Below are positions 1-9,257 of a DNA stretch of 16,961 nucleotides, one piece after another (position 1 is the stretch's first letter; each line of letters opens with the position of its first letter). Source of the stretch: Lojkania enalia (lineage: Eukaryota > Ascomycota > Dothideomycetes > Pleosporales); the NCBI GenBank assembly GCA_010094045.1, contig ML986748.1, positions 2,965-19,925 of the forward strand. The letters are read 5' to 3'. Position numbers and translations under genes: made by a program. The notes beneath the pieces are model-generated. The model worked only from the letters and a program-made list of their open reading frames with translations, was not told where the DNA came from and ran no database searches.

Positions 1-1
1 A

Positions 2-550
2 TAGATTAAGGTATATAAGGATAGTATAGAGAATATAGATTATCTAGTAGATAATAACGTATAAGAGTTAAGTAGTAGATTTAAAAACTAAAGTACAGGC
101 CTAAAATTACTCTTCTATAGAATCTAGAGGATCTAATAGCAGGCTGTCGGATACCTCCCCAGTCCTCTCCTCCTCTACCTTCCTTCCCCTTCTTTCCCTC
201 CAGACTCCCCCTAAACCTCCCTTATCTTATCTTTAGCTGCCCGAGAGCGCCGTAATATTAGCTTAAAGGCTAGATACTAGAGCCTTTAAAGCCGAAACCT
301 AATAGAGCAACTTAGTACCCTAGTAGAATAAAGCTATCTAGATACTGGCCGTAGGAAGGCTATCTTCCTAACTCTTTACAACCTAAGCTATAAGCGCTAG
401 ACTGTAAACAGACTTTAAAATAGCCTCGAAGGCCACCTTTTTATTCTCCTTATCCCCTACGTATTAGGCTACTATCTATAGTTCGAGATGGCCCCGAAGG
501 ACTAGAAACTCCTCCTTATAGTAGGAGGGGATTTATAAGTGCGTTAGTAG
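2..550 (+). pseudogene. Copy C pol, C-terminal extension after the chromodomain (RIP-degraded)
   Basis: This is the 3' end of the pol frame (codons starting at positions 2 modulo 3). It begins just after the chromodomain, which is outside the window; the first full codon, TAG at 2-4, stands where a Trp codon is likely. The frame runs through a Pro/Ser/Leu-rich stretch (about 146-235) and then a more hydrophilic part with readable blocks such as IEQLSTLVE, LDTGRRKAIFLTLYNL and LLIPYVLGYYLQFEMAPKD. In-frame stops are TAA or TAG; some are sense in copies A or B. For example CAG at 143-145 matches TAG in copy A. I do not recognise a domain here. The natural stop is uncertain: the same phase stays open in copy A to about 9740, which matches about 670 here. 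Confidence 0.6.
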
Positions 551-1154
551 TAAGTACCCTACTAGTATTAGATGCGATTTATATAGGGTTGTACTTTTTA
601 TTTTACGAGGTGCAATACTCGCATTTTTTTAATTTTAGAGACTAAAAGGAAAATATTATATACCACCCGTAGGTGAGCGCACGCGTAGCCTAAAGGTAGA
701 TAATCTAGAAAGCCTCTAAAAAGGCTCTAGGAAGCGGGCGGAGTAGTATATTAATTAATTTTTTCTATAAGGCGTTAGTAATATTTTAATAATTAATAGT
801 TCTAGAGACGCGCAACAATACGTACAGAGTAGAAGTTATTATTTAGTTAAAGAAGCTTAGTTAACAGCGACCTGGTAATATACTAAAGCTAGTAAACGCT
901 TATTACTATACGCGACAAAATTGTAATATTAATAAACTATTACGATAGTAGTTACTAGCTGATATATAGGTTAATCATACTTACTGCGAAAAACCTTACT
1001 TAACATTACGTTAATAAACGCATCTCTATAAGTAACCGCGCATATTAGCTCTTATCGGTAAATACCTCTTCGAAGAAATTTCTTTATACTAGAACCTATC
1101 TATAATAGCCCCGATTCCCTCCCGAACTAGCGTAGATAGGGACTATTAGCCTAT
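551..1154 (+). other. Copy C 3' noncoding segment between pol and the PPT
   Basis: About 600 bp conserved in copies A (9258-9858) and B (6595-7200) but without a convincing reading frame past about 675. A TGA at 674-676 aligns with CGA in copy A, so the first 120 bases may still have been coding. The segment keeps several CpG-bearing spots (for example near 676-690 and 800-830) and a 12-bp palindrome, AAGAAATTTCTT, at 1073-1084. Nothing else is recognisable. Confidence 0.5.
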
Positions 1155-1168
1155 GAGGAGGGGGGTAG
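1155..1168 (+). promoter_or_regulatory. Polypurine tract of copy C
   Basis: A GAGGAGGGGGGTAG run lies directly against the LTR start at 1169. Purine runs in this position prime plus-strand DNA synthesis in LTR retrotransposons. The same run, as its complement, abuts the LTRs of copies A and B. This fixes the direction of transcription as plus. Confidence 0.85.
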
Positions 1169-1447
1169 TATAATAATGTAAAGAAATCGTTCTACGAAAA
1201 GCTTTATATACAACCTTATCCTAAAGCTTTTCACTTATCTTATCCTACCCCCAGTTCTACCCCTTTTCCCTTCCGTATATAGTTGTACACTCCCTTATAA
1301 GTAGCTTAGTAGTTCTTCTATATCCTTTCGTACAAGGCCTATAGGTGTTAATAGAATTTCTAGGTCCCTAAACCCCCACGCACTCCTATATACCTTTAAG
1401 TGGATTCGTGCCGTATTCAGACCTATTATCTTACCTACGCCGTTACA
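1169..1447 (+). repeat. 3' LTR of copy C (279 bp)
   Basis: The LTR starts TATAATAATG after the polypurine tract and ends GCCGTTACA at 1447. The inferred original termini are TGTAA and TTACA, with the starting TG changed to TA by RIP; the terminal CA survives here while A and B carry TA. It matches 6302-6580, 8964-9243 and 15853-16132. It carries a 10-bp inverted repeat, GAAAAGCTTT (1196-1205) with AAAGCTTTTC (1223-1232), also present in the other LTRs. Confidence 0.92.
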
Positions 1448-2379
1448 ATCCTTATTTATTAAAGTTAGTTATATCTTTATCTAAAAAGTTCTTAAAAGTA
1501 CTATCTAACTTCTTACTTAATATCTTATACTTATTCTTATATTATATAAGCTTAGCCTTAATTTTAGAATTATTATTAACCTTCTCTTCGCACTTATTAC
1601 TTTTAATACCCTTAATATAGAGTAAGTTTAAATTAAAAAGAAGATTATTATTAAATTAATTATATACTAATAGAGGTTTTTAATATCTAAAGTAGTAATT
1701 AGTATATATTTATAATAAATAGATGTAATAAAAAATATAATAAACTTACTTCTACTCTAGCTCTAGAATTATAGTTAATTCTTTCTTAGATAGTCCCTTA
1801 ATAAACTCTTACTATTTATTTTAAACATTCTTACTTTTAAAGCTATTATTTTATAGTTTAAAAAGGCTATCTTAATATATCTTATATATAACCTTCTATA
1901 TAGCCCCTCTAGAGCTATATACCCGTAATAGACTATAAGCTAATTCTTATATAGTAGATACATCTTTCTCTTAACTAGTAGCCTTTAATAAAACTACTTA
2001 GTAATATTTAAGGCTAATCTTTTAGTTAATATACTTCTATTTTAAGTAGATAGCCTTTAATCTTACCTTTAACTAATTACCTATTTACTTATAAATATAT
2101 ATATATATAATAAATAACTATAATAACTTACTTAACTTATAATTATTAAAATACTTCTCTACTATAGCTTTAATAGCTTTATCTAATATCTTTTTTTTTC
2201 TTCTTCCTCTAGTACTATATATTTAGTACTTTTCTATAGTTACCTCTTCTTAGCACTTTTAGTAGAGTAATTAGCAGTATAGGTACTTTTAATAGCCTTT
2301 TTCTTAGTAGTAAGTAATATAACCTTATCTCTCTATTAGATAGCGCGTTTAGTATTACTAAGTATACCTTTAAAGAGTA
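1448..2379. other. Degenerate AT-rich DNA, no identifiable gene
   Basis: Very AT-rich sequence, poor in CA and TG, with runs such as the TA repeat near 2096-2108. On the minus strand there are long stretches interrupted only by TAA/TAG, including a Lys/Arg-rich part around 2160-2330 and a readable block EFIKGLSKKELTIILELE near 1750-1800. I could not link these to a family. The region is the left part of the old DNA into which copy D inserted, and is probably another RIP-degraded transposon. The plus-strand 70-codon frame at 1408-1620 begins inside the copy C LTR and is a chance frame. Confidence 0.5.
2375..2379. repeat. Target site duplication of copy D, left
   Basis: GAGTA immediately before the LTR at 2380 pairs with GGGTA at 3945-3949. 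The single difference is a transition of the kind RIP makes (G to A, that is C to T on the other strand). Five bases is the usual duplication length for Gypsy and Copia integration. Confidence 0.75.
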
Positions 2380-2590
2380 TATTATGAGAGACTACGAGTA
2401 GGGATAATAAAACTTATCTAATATTTAGTATAGTATACTATATACAGATCTCAGGTGTTATATAAGAGGATAGCTAAGGAGCAAGCTAAACGTAAGGTAA
2501 GTAGGAAGATAAGAGGGAGGAAGAAAGTATGTATGTAGAAGCGAGCGCGCTATATATAGGTGTTAGAGAAAATATAAGAATACTATAATA
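2380..2590 (-). repeat. 3' LTR of copy D (211 bp)
   Basis: It aligns without gaps to 3734-3944. It is the more heavily mutated of the two LTRs: many sites read TA, TG or CA where the right LTR keeps CG, for example around 2420-2450 and 2529-2536. It shares the GCGAGCGCGC stretch (2542-2551) unchanged with the right LTR. Confidence 0.85.
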
Positions 2591-2602
2591 GTACCCCCTT
2601 TT
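2591..2602 (-). promoter_or_regulatory. Polypurine tract of copy D
   Basis: The plus strand reads GTACCCCCTTTT, so the minus strand gives AAAAGGGGGTAC ending exactly at the LTR. It has the same layout as in copies A-C (purines, then three bases, then the LTR). It is the main evidence for the orientation of copy D. Confidence 0.65.
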
Positions 2603-3733
2603 AGAAAGTAGCCGCAATTAACGATTATAGCTGTAATATAGAAACCTAATACAACTAGCTATCTATTTCGTATAGAGTAGAGGTACTATATCTATTAGGA
2701 GGAGCTGTAGCTTAACCCAGCTGTAGTCCTTAATCTAATAATATCTAGATCTACAACCGTAGTAGAGGTTATAATTATAGTAGTAATAGTAGTAGGCTAA
2801 TAATATAAAGGAAGAGTATAATCTTATCTAGGTATTACTAATATCTATACGCTTAGAAGAAGGAGATTTAACTAGTTAAGTGTTAGTTTAAGAGAACTAT
2901 TTCTAGCTAGCTAGCTAGCGTCTAGTACAATAATCGATATGCTGAATAAGCTTAATATAGTCGTTATATTACTAATAGAATAGGGAGTTGTTTAACTTTT
3001 TAAAGAGCTAGCGGAGAGAAGAGTAGAGACTACAGTAGAGAGAAGAGATTTAAGATGTATTAGGCCATAACTAGACACCTGCCTTATATAAGAGACGCTT
3101 AAAATAAGCGAGGTACGTAAGAAGCAACTTATTATCCTTCTAATATACTAATACAAAATATTAAACTACCTCTTATTCCTTATATAGATTATAATAGAGG
3201 CGCTAAAAGAATGAAAAGATTATCTTAGGATCCTAGAACTAACTATCCTCAGCAGTCTAGCAGAGGTATAGTACTAATACCTACTATAACTATTTAAGTC
3301 GGTTCTAGATATAGTTAAATATATTAGCTCTATTAAACTAGTTTAAACGGAGTTTAGCTTTAATAGATAGGAGCTATATATAAAGCGTATATAGTTTGCT
3401 GTCAAAATATAGAGGGTCTAGGAGTTAAGAACGAGAGGTAGTAGAAGACTAGAGCTAGAGGACGAGAGGTAGTAGAAGACTAGAGCTGGAGGATAATAGT
3501 ATGTACTAAGTTAAGATTAGATTAGAACTACTAGATTTTAGATCGCTAGTTCTAAAGCTCCTACTACAGCTACTATACGAGTAGTAGAATAGCTATTAGA
3601 CTAGTATTCTAGCTAGATATCGCTAGGAAGGAAGAAAAAAAAAATCTGGATAGAGAATAATAAAGATCTCTATCTAGAGATCCGCAGCAGCTATCTAGCT
3701 ACTATTACTATATAACTAGGCGAACTATTCTAA
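2603..3733 (-). other. Interior of copy D, no recognisable product
   Basis: About 1.1 kb between the LTRs. On the minus strand several frames have TAA/TAG stops and none shows a known retrotransposon motif. Visible structure: a 31-bp tandem duplication at 3431-3461 and 3462-3492 (one mismatch), a palindrome at 3665-3682 (GATCTCTA and TAGAGATC around two bases), a CTAG-repeat run near 2905-2922, and an A-run at 3635-3644. Just inside the right LTR, where a primer-binding site should lie, I recognise no tRNA complement. It may once have coded a short gag-like product, but I cannot show that. Confidence 0.45.
3431..3492. repeat. 31-bp tandem duplication inside copy D
   Basis: Two adjacent 31-base units, each starting ACGAGAGGTAGTAGAAGACT, differ by one A/G transition near the unit end. 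The near identity inside otherwise heavily mutated DNA suggests either that the duplication is recent or that its purine-rich sequence offers few RIP targets. Confidence 0.85.
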
Positions 3734-3944
3734 TATTATAAGAGGCTACGAGCAGGGATAATAAGGCTTATCTAACGTTTAATATAGTATACTACGTATA
3801 GATCTCAGGTGTCGTATAAGAAGATAGCTAAGGAGCAAGCTGAACGCGAGGTAAGTAGGAAGATAAGAGGGAGGAAGAAGATACGTACGCGGAAGCGAGC
3901 GCGCTATATATAGGTATTAGGGAGAATATAAGGATACCGTAATA
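3734..3944 (-). repeat. 5' LTR of copy D (211 bp)
   Basis: Right-hand partner of 2380-2590. It keeps more CG dinucleotides (for example at 3774-3776, 3835-3838 and 3884-3893). It starts TATTATAAGAGG and ends ACCGTAATA, followed by the GGGTA duplication. Confidence 0.85.
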
Positions 3945-3949
3945 GGGTA
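3945..3949. repeat. Target site duplication of copy D, right
   Basis: GGGTA directly after the right LTR is the less mutated partner of GAGTA at 2375-2379. Confidence 0.75.
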
Positions 3950-5640
3950 CTATAAAGTTAGTTAGACGGCCTTTTTAAGAACCAGTTTAACTATATAGTA
4001 AAAGAACGTATTCGATTTTATAATCTTTTAACTACTAGCCTTATATTTATTAATAAACTATAATAAAAGACTAGTATAATTATTTACCTATATTAACTTC
4101 GCCTACTTATCTTAGTTAAAATTAACTAGTAGCTCTAGTAGCTTTAGTAGTAGTAAGCTATCTAGACTATCGAGAAAATTATTATTAATAGGCTCTATTT
4201 TAATAGTTAATATTTTATAGAAACTATAATAAAAGTATATAATAAATTAAAGATTTAGAGTTATACTAATAAGAGTATAGTAGAAAGAAGAGTTATAGTA
4301 GAGTATTAGGTTTAACGCGACAAGCGTATATACTATCTACTAGTATAAATTAGATAGAAGTAATAATAAAATATATATATATTTAAATAAATATAAAATA
4401 TTAGTTAGTTTAGTATAAAAAATTATTACTAAAAAGTATACTACTAGTTTTATAAAATAGTAAGTTATTATAGTTTTTTATTATAATATTCTTATAATAT
4501 ATACCTAAATACCGTATTAGCTTTACTTTATAATTCTAATTTAGTACTAGCTCTTAGTATATATATATTTTAACATCTATATTTATATTTTAGATATCTA
4601 TTAATAAACTTTAATTTAGCTTTATACTACTAACCTTAATTATTAATATTAACTACTCTACTCTACTACTATTAATATATAATATCTTATACTTAAGAAA
4701 TAGTACGATTTAAAATCGTTCTAATAGGTAGTAAGTTTCTCTAAAAGTAGCTCGCCGCTAAATTAGCTTATAAAGTACTTATACTAGTAAAGCCTATACT
4801 AATAAAGTATTACTATTACCCTAAGAGTAAGTTATTATAGGTTTTTATTATAGTTATATATTAATAAGATATAACTATTATACTTTAATAGATTAAATAA
4901 TATTAGAAGAGTACTAAACTCCTCCTTTAAAAGTTTTCTTTTTTATAGCTAATCTATAAAATTACTACTATAGTTTAGGAGAATATCTATAATAATAAAA
5001 TATGTTAATAATAGAGCGTAATTAAAGCTTTCTAAACGTCTACTAAAGCTTTTTTTATTAGATTCTTTAAAGGTATATTTTTTTTATATAATTTATACTA
5101 TATAATACTAACTATACTAGACTATAATATAAATATAATTTACGTAAAATAGGTTACTATCTAAAATAAAAATATATATTTAGTAAAGTAATACTATAAA
5201 AAGTTTAGTTTTCTATTAGATTAGAGTTATAATTCTTAGGTAGTTTTAAGCTTAGAAAAAGCTACTTTAAATAAAACTAGTTCTCTACTATAATAATTTA
5301 TAGTAATAAATATTTAATATATAATATATAATAAATATATAATATATAATTATTTCTTATAATTATAGAGGAACTCTATAAGGTACTTTTACCTTAACTT
5401 AGGTAAGATACTATATACTCTATTTACCAGCCTAATTATAATAAAGCTCTAGAATATTATACTATATATACTCTTACTAAACTACTTTCTAAAATATACT
5501 AATTAATTAGATTCTAAGAAAATCTAGTTTATATAATTCTACCTTAACCTATACTCTATTACTAAGTAACTATCTTAATTCTATCTATACTTTAAGCTAA
5601 TTAGTAAAACCGTAATCTTAACTCTACCCTACTTATATAA
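3950..5640. other. Degenerate AT-rich DNA, old transposon remains, no assignable gene
   Basis: About 1.7 kb of TA-rich sequence. Around 3950-4340 both strands carry stretches broken only by TAA/TAG; on the minus strand a readable run (LLLLKLLELLVNF) continues towards the copy D insertion site. It might be the end of another DNA transposase, but I cannot support a family. Other structure: a near-palindrome at 4706-4720 (ACGATTTAAAATCGT), a 27-bp direct repeat (4459-4485 and 4826-4852), and simple AT repeats near 4370-4380 and 5315-5350. The right part may contain the 5' end of the Fot1-like transposon, but I could not identify a terminal inverted repeat. Confidence 0.45.
4459..4852. repeat. 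Pair of 27-bp direct repeats (4459-4485, 4826-4852)
   Basis: Both copies read AGTAAGTTATTATAG followed by a T-rich part, with 26 of 27 bases equal. The similarity fades on both sides. They could be subterminal repeats of an old DNA transposon or a chance match favoured by low complexity. Confidence 0.4.
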
Positions 5641-6301
5641 GACCCTAACTCTAACCTAATTTATATCTATCTACTAGTCTACTTATATATAACTAAATTA
5701 CTAGAAGTTTATAATAACTAAAGAATAAATAATTATATAATATATTTCTAACCTTAATTTGTAAAAATTTACGCTCTAGCTATATAAGGTAGTAGATATA
5801 GTAGATAAACTATTAGATATATATAATAGAATATTTATAGAAAAGAATTAGTTTAAATAATTTATAATATATATAGATAAACTTAAAATAGCTTTTAATT
5901 AAATAAAGAATTGCTAAAGAATAAAATAAGAGAATCTAGAGTTTATTAATATATAATTTAAGTTTATATAGAATATAATTGTAAAATATAGTATATATAA
6001 TAATAATATTTATAACTTTAATAAAATAGACTTTTAGATAGATATTATTAGTATTATAAAGGTTATTATAGGTTTAGAACGTTATATAAGGCTTACTCTT
6101 ATATAGCTAGATAATTATAAATAGGATATAGTTATCTAGAGTATCTATACTACTATATATATAACCCTACTATTTATTATCTATAAAGGATATATCTATA
6201 TCTTTATATAATATAAAAAAGTAGATATACTATATAATTAAAAAATTTTAGTTTCTAAGAATAGCTAGATAAATAATATACTTAGTTTTAAGTAGTTAAA
6301 A
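5641..6301 (+). pseudogene. Fot1/pogo-type DDE transposase, RIP-degraded and cut by copy B
   Basis: One plus-strand frame (codons at positions 2 modulo 3) fits the fungal Fot1/pogo transposases of the Tc1/mariner superfamily. From about 5693 it matches the CENP-B/Tc5-type helix-turn-helix: IIIQYILDLN followed by LYKVVDIVDKLL, where the family has a conserved LDLDxxGFPPRL-like segment. From about 5905 the catalytic domain begins; IYNFNKIDF at 6008-6034 stands where the family has YNFDETGF, so the first catalytic Asp (codon 6020-6022) is now Asn. Then come KVIIGLER (family VxTGSER) at about 6059-6082 and LLFIIYKG (family PPFIIFKG) at about 6167-6190. In-frame stops are TAG/TAA. The frame ends at 6301 where the LTR of copy B begins, so the rest, including the remaining catalytic acids, lies beyond this window. 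The start codon is not identifiable and the N-terminus before 5690 is weak. Confidence 0.75.
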
Positions 6302-6580
6302 TATAATAGTATAGGTAAGATAATAGGTCTAAATATAGTACGAATCTACTTAGAGGTATATAAGAGTGTATAGGGGTTTAGAGACCTAGAAATTCTATTA
6401 ATACCTATAGGCCTTATATAAAAGGATATAGAAGAACTACTAAGTTACTTATAAAGGAGTATACAACTATATATAGAAGGGAAAAGGGGCGGAGCTAGAG
6501 GTAGAATAAGATAAGCGAAAAGCTTTAGAATAAGGTTATATATACAGCTTTTCGTAGAACAATTTCTTCGCATTATTATA
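6302..6580 (-). repeat. 3' LTR of copy B (279 bp)
   Basis: It begins TATAATAGTATAGG on the plus strand (the changed outer end) and ends CATTATTATA at 6580, next to the polypurine tract. It is homologous to the LTRs at 1169-1447 (inverted), 8964-9243 and 15853-16132. The hairpin arms are at 6516-6526 and 6544-6554 with one mismatch. Confidence 0.92.
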
Positions 6581-6594
6581 CTACCCCCCTCTTT
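6581..6594 (-). promoter_or_regulatory. Polypurine tract of copy B
   Basis: The plus strand reads CTACCCCCCTCTTT, so the minus strand is a purine run ending GGGGGGTAG directly at the LTR, the same as in copy C. Confidence 0.82.
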
Positions 6595-7219
6595 ATAAGC
6601 TAATAGTTCCTATCTACGCTAGTTTGGGAGGGAATTAGGGCTATTATAGATAGGTTCTAGTATAAAGAAATTTCTTTAAGGAGGCATTTATTAGTAAGAG
6701 CTAATATACGCGGTTGCCTATAGAGATGTATTTATATATTAACGTGATATTAAGTAAGGTTTTTACAGTAAGTATAATTAACCTATATATTAGCTAGAAA
6801 CTACTATTATAACAGTTTATTAATATTGCAATTTCGTCGCGTATAGTAATAAGTATTTACTAGCTTTAGTCTATCACTAGGTTGCTATTAATTAAGCTTC
6901 CTTAACTAAATAGTAACTTCTACTCTATATATATTATTGCGCGTCTCTAGAACCGTTAATTATTAAAGTATTACTAACGCCTTATAGAAAAAATTAATTA
7001 ATATACTACTCCGCCTACCTTCTAAAGCCTCTTTAAAAGCCTTCTAAGTTATCAATTTTTAGACTATATATATACTCGCCCGCGGGCAGCGCGTAATATT
7101 TACCTTTTAGTCCCTAAGATTAAAAAAATGCGAGTATTACACCTTATAAAATAAAAAGTATAACCCCGTATAAATTGTATCTAATACTAGTAGAGTATTT
7201 ACTACTAATATACTTATAG
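6595..7219 (-). other. Copy B 3' noncoding segment
   Basis: Homologous to 551-1154 (inverted) and 9258-9877. It contains the 14-bp perfect palindrome AAAGAAATTTCTTT at 6664-6677 and a GC-rich CGCCCGCGGGC spot at 7077-7087. No convincing gene. Confidence 0.5.
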
Positions 7220-8963
7220 ATTTCCTTCTACTATAAGGAGGAGTTTCTAGTCTTCTAGGGCTATCTTAAACTATAGGTAGCGGCCTAATATATAGGGGAT
7301 AAGGAGGATAAAAAGGTAGCCTTTAAAGCTATTTCGGAATCCACTTATAGTCTAGTACTTATAGCCTAGGTTGTAAAGAGTTAGAAAGATAGCTTTCTTA
7401 TAGCTAGTATTTAGGTAGCTTTATTCTACTAGAGTATTAAGTTGCTCTATTAGGTTTCGGCCCTAGAGGCTCTAGTATCTAGCCTTTAAGCTAATATTAC
7501 GGCGCTCTTAGGCGGCTAAGAATAAAGTAGGAGAGGTTTAAGGGAAGTCTAGAGGAAAGGAAGAGGAAGGAGGGTAGAAGAGAAGAGGACTAGGGAGGTA
7601 TTTAATAGCCTGCTATCAGACCCTCCGGATTTTATAGAGGAGTAATTTCGGGCCTATAATTTAGTTTTCTAATCTACTACTTAACTCTTATATATTATTA
7701 TCTACTAGATAATCTATATTCTTTATACTATCCTTATATACCTTAATCTATTTAATTAGAGCCTTTAAAAGTCTTAGCTAATTTAGATACTTATTATAAA
7801 AAGCTTTTAACTTATAAGGCGAACCTATAAAATTTAAGGTTTTATATTAGACTAGGTTAAAATTATATCCTACCTATTTTATACGGTATTTAAGGGTCTT
7901 ATAATACAGCTTACTAGCTAGTATTTCCTTAACCTCCTACTCTTCTACCCCTTTAATAGTAATAGCGGGTAGTTTTAGAGCTTTTTACTCTAGTAAAGAG
8001 TCCTAGAGGTTTTTATATAATAGGTTTAGTATAAAAATATTATATATTCTTAACTCTAGGGGTAGCTATAGATAGTATAAGTTTCTAACCTATTCTAGTA
8101 TTTTAAAAGGGCCCTCCTATTAATCAGATAGCTTTTAGCTCAGTCTCTAAACCGTAAAATTCTTAGTATTTAGATAAACTATATTATTAATCTGCTAATT
8201 AATTGGTTACTAGTAATAGTTATTAATAAATTATATATAATCCTAAGCCTTCTTAATATTAGCCTTTATAGTTTTCTAGACTATATATATATAAGTTACT
8301 AGAGCTAAGGCGTTCTTATAATTTAATTTATCTATTATAGTAATAGGATTAACAGAATATTTCTAATCCCAACTCTAATAGGGCTTAAATCCGTATAGAA
8401 TCTAATACGGGGATATTCTGATAGTTATATAGAGTAGAGTTACTTATACTCGGTCGATTATAGGTAATAGAAAACTCTAATTATTCTAGTAGAAGGATAT
8501 AAAAGAGTACAGTCTCTAGTTAATATAATTATTTATAATCTCTATCTATCTATTAGTTTCTTTATAATAAGTAGTAGATAGTTTAATTTTTACGCCTAAA
8601 ATATAGCAGAATTTAGACTAGAAACTAGATATAAACTAAAGTCCTCAGTCTAAAATAATAGTTTCGGGTATATAGCTAAAGCAGTATATCTATTAAATAA
8701 ATAATTCAACTATTCCCTATATATTAATTATATAATAGTAGAGAATAGATACCGCTTATTTAGATAAGCGATTAATTACTACTATAATCTAATTATATCC
8801 GGACTTATCTATAAGAAAATCCTTAAAGTTAATATACTAGTACTATATTAGTCAATTTAGTATAGGAAGTAGGTAGATAAAACCTAAAGTTCGAGTTTAT
8901 ATTAGATAAGCTTTATAGTATAGAATATAATTCTATATATATTATTTGTAAGTAGCCTTTATA
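7220..8963 (-). pseudogene. Copy B pol, integrase core to C-terminal extension (RIP-degraded)
   Basis: Minus-strand pol frame parallel to copy A at an offset of 2,658 bases. In order: integrase catalytic core (about 8420-8880), integrase C-terminal region, chromodomain (about 7770-7935) and the extension to about 7220. Around the second catalytic Asp, copy B reads Leu-Asp-stop-Gly; TGA there is best explained by CGA, and the Gly is lost in copy A. This fits the SDRGPQF motif of Gypsy integrases. The first catalytic Asp is Asn, as in copy A. The chromodomain Trp codon (TGG in A at 10532-10534) is TAG here (7874-7876). The frame is broken at 8963 by copy A and continues at 16138. Confidence 0.82.
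8959..8963. repeat. Target site duplication of copy A, left (TTATA)
   Basis: TTATA immediately before the LTR at 8964 is identical to 16133-16137 directly after the other LTR. Removing copy A and one duplication rejoins copy B exactly to its homologue. Confidence 0.92.
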
Positions 8964-9243
8964 TATAACAGCGCAGGTAAGATAATAGGTCTAAATATAG
9001 CACGAATCTACTTAGAGGTATATAGGAGTATATAGGGGTTTAGGGACTTAGGAATTCTATTAACACCTATAGGCCTTATATAAAAGGATATAGAAGAACT
9101 ACTAAGCTACTTATAAGGGAGTGTATAACTATATACGGAAGGGAAAAAGAGGTAGAACTAGGGGTAGGATAAGATAAGCGAAAAGCTTTGGGATAAGGTT
9201 GTATATAAAGCTTTTCGTGGAACGATTTCTTTATATTATTATA
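8964..9243 (-). repeat. 3' LTR of copy A (280 bp)
   Basis: Outer end TATAACAGCGCAGG; inner end TATTATTATA against the polypurine tract. A perfect 11-bp inverted repeat CGAAAAGCTTT (9179-9189) with AAAGCTTTTCG (9207-9217) could form a hairpin with a 17-base loop. A TATATAAAAGG block (about 9076-9086) reads on the strand opposite to the element, so it is not an obvious promoter for it. Confidence 0.95.
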
Positions 9244-9257
9244 TTACCCCCCTCCTT
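9244..9257 (-). promoter_or_regulatory. Polypurine tract of copy A
   Basis: Plus strand TTACCCCCCTCCTT; the minus strand is AAGGAGGGGGG followed by TAA and the LTR. It fixes the 3' LTR at 8964-9243. Confidence 0.85.

Larger units (their letters stand above)
1..1447 (+). mobile_element. Ty3/Gypsy chromovirus copy C, 3' part (5' part outside window)
   Basis: This is the 3' end of an LTR retrotransposon on the plus strand. It is an inverted copy of about 6302-7751 (copy B) and 8964-10409 (copy A), with only scattered, mostly transition differences. In order it holds the codons just after the chromodomain, the C-terminal pol extension, a noncoding segment, a polypurine tract and a 279-bp LTR ending in GTTACA at 1447. 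The 5' part and 5' LTR lie before base 1, so its target duplication cannot be tested. The 3' border is set by loss of similarity to the other copies after 1447. C and B point at each other with about 4.85 kb between their LTRs. Confidence 0.9.
2380..3944 (-). mobile_element. Short LTR retrotransposon copy D (1,565 bp), probably non-autonomous
   Basis: Two 211-bp direct repeats (2380-2590 and 3734-3944) enclose 1,143 bp and are flanked by GAGTA/GGGTA. By hand count the LTRs differ at about 29 positions, all transitions. The inferred original termini are TGTTA and TAACA, again with RIP-changed ends. A purine run on the minus strand (AAAAGGGGGTAC) abuts the left LTR, so the left LTR is 3' and the element reads on the minus strand. 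The interior is far too short for gag plus pol and shows no protease, reverse transcriptase or integrase motif. It could be a TRIM/LARD-like non-autonomous family or an internally deleted copy. Its LTR does not resemble that of copies A-C. Confidence 0.85.

Noticed and set aside
1408..1620. 70-codon plus-strand open frame
   Set aside because: It starts inside the copy C LTR and runs into low-complexity AT-rich DNA; Leu/Ser/Tyr-rich product with no motif. It fits a chance frame.
2096..2110. TA microsatellite as an origin or regulatory element
   Set aside because: TA runs are common throughout this RIP-altered DNA and there is no supporting structure.
3950..4340. Second DNA-transposase fragment on the minus strand
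   Set aside because: Readable stretches exist on both strands, but no catalytic or family-specific motif could be pointed to, so no gene call was made.
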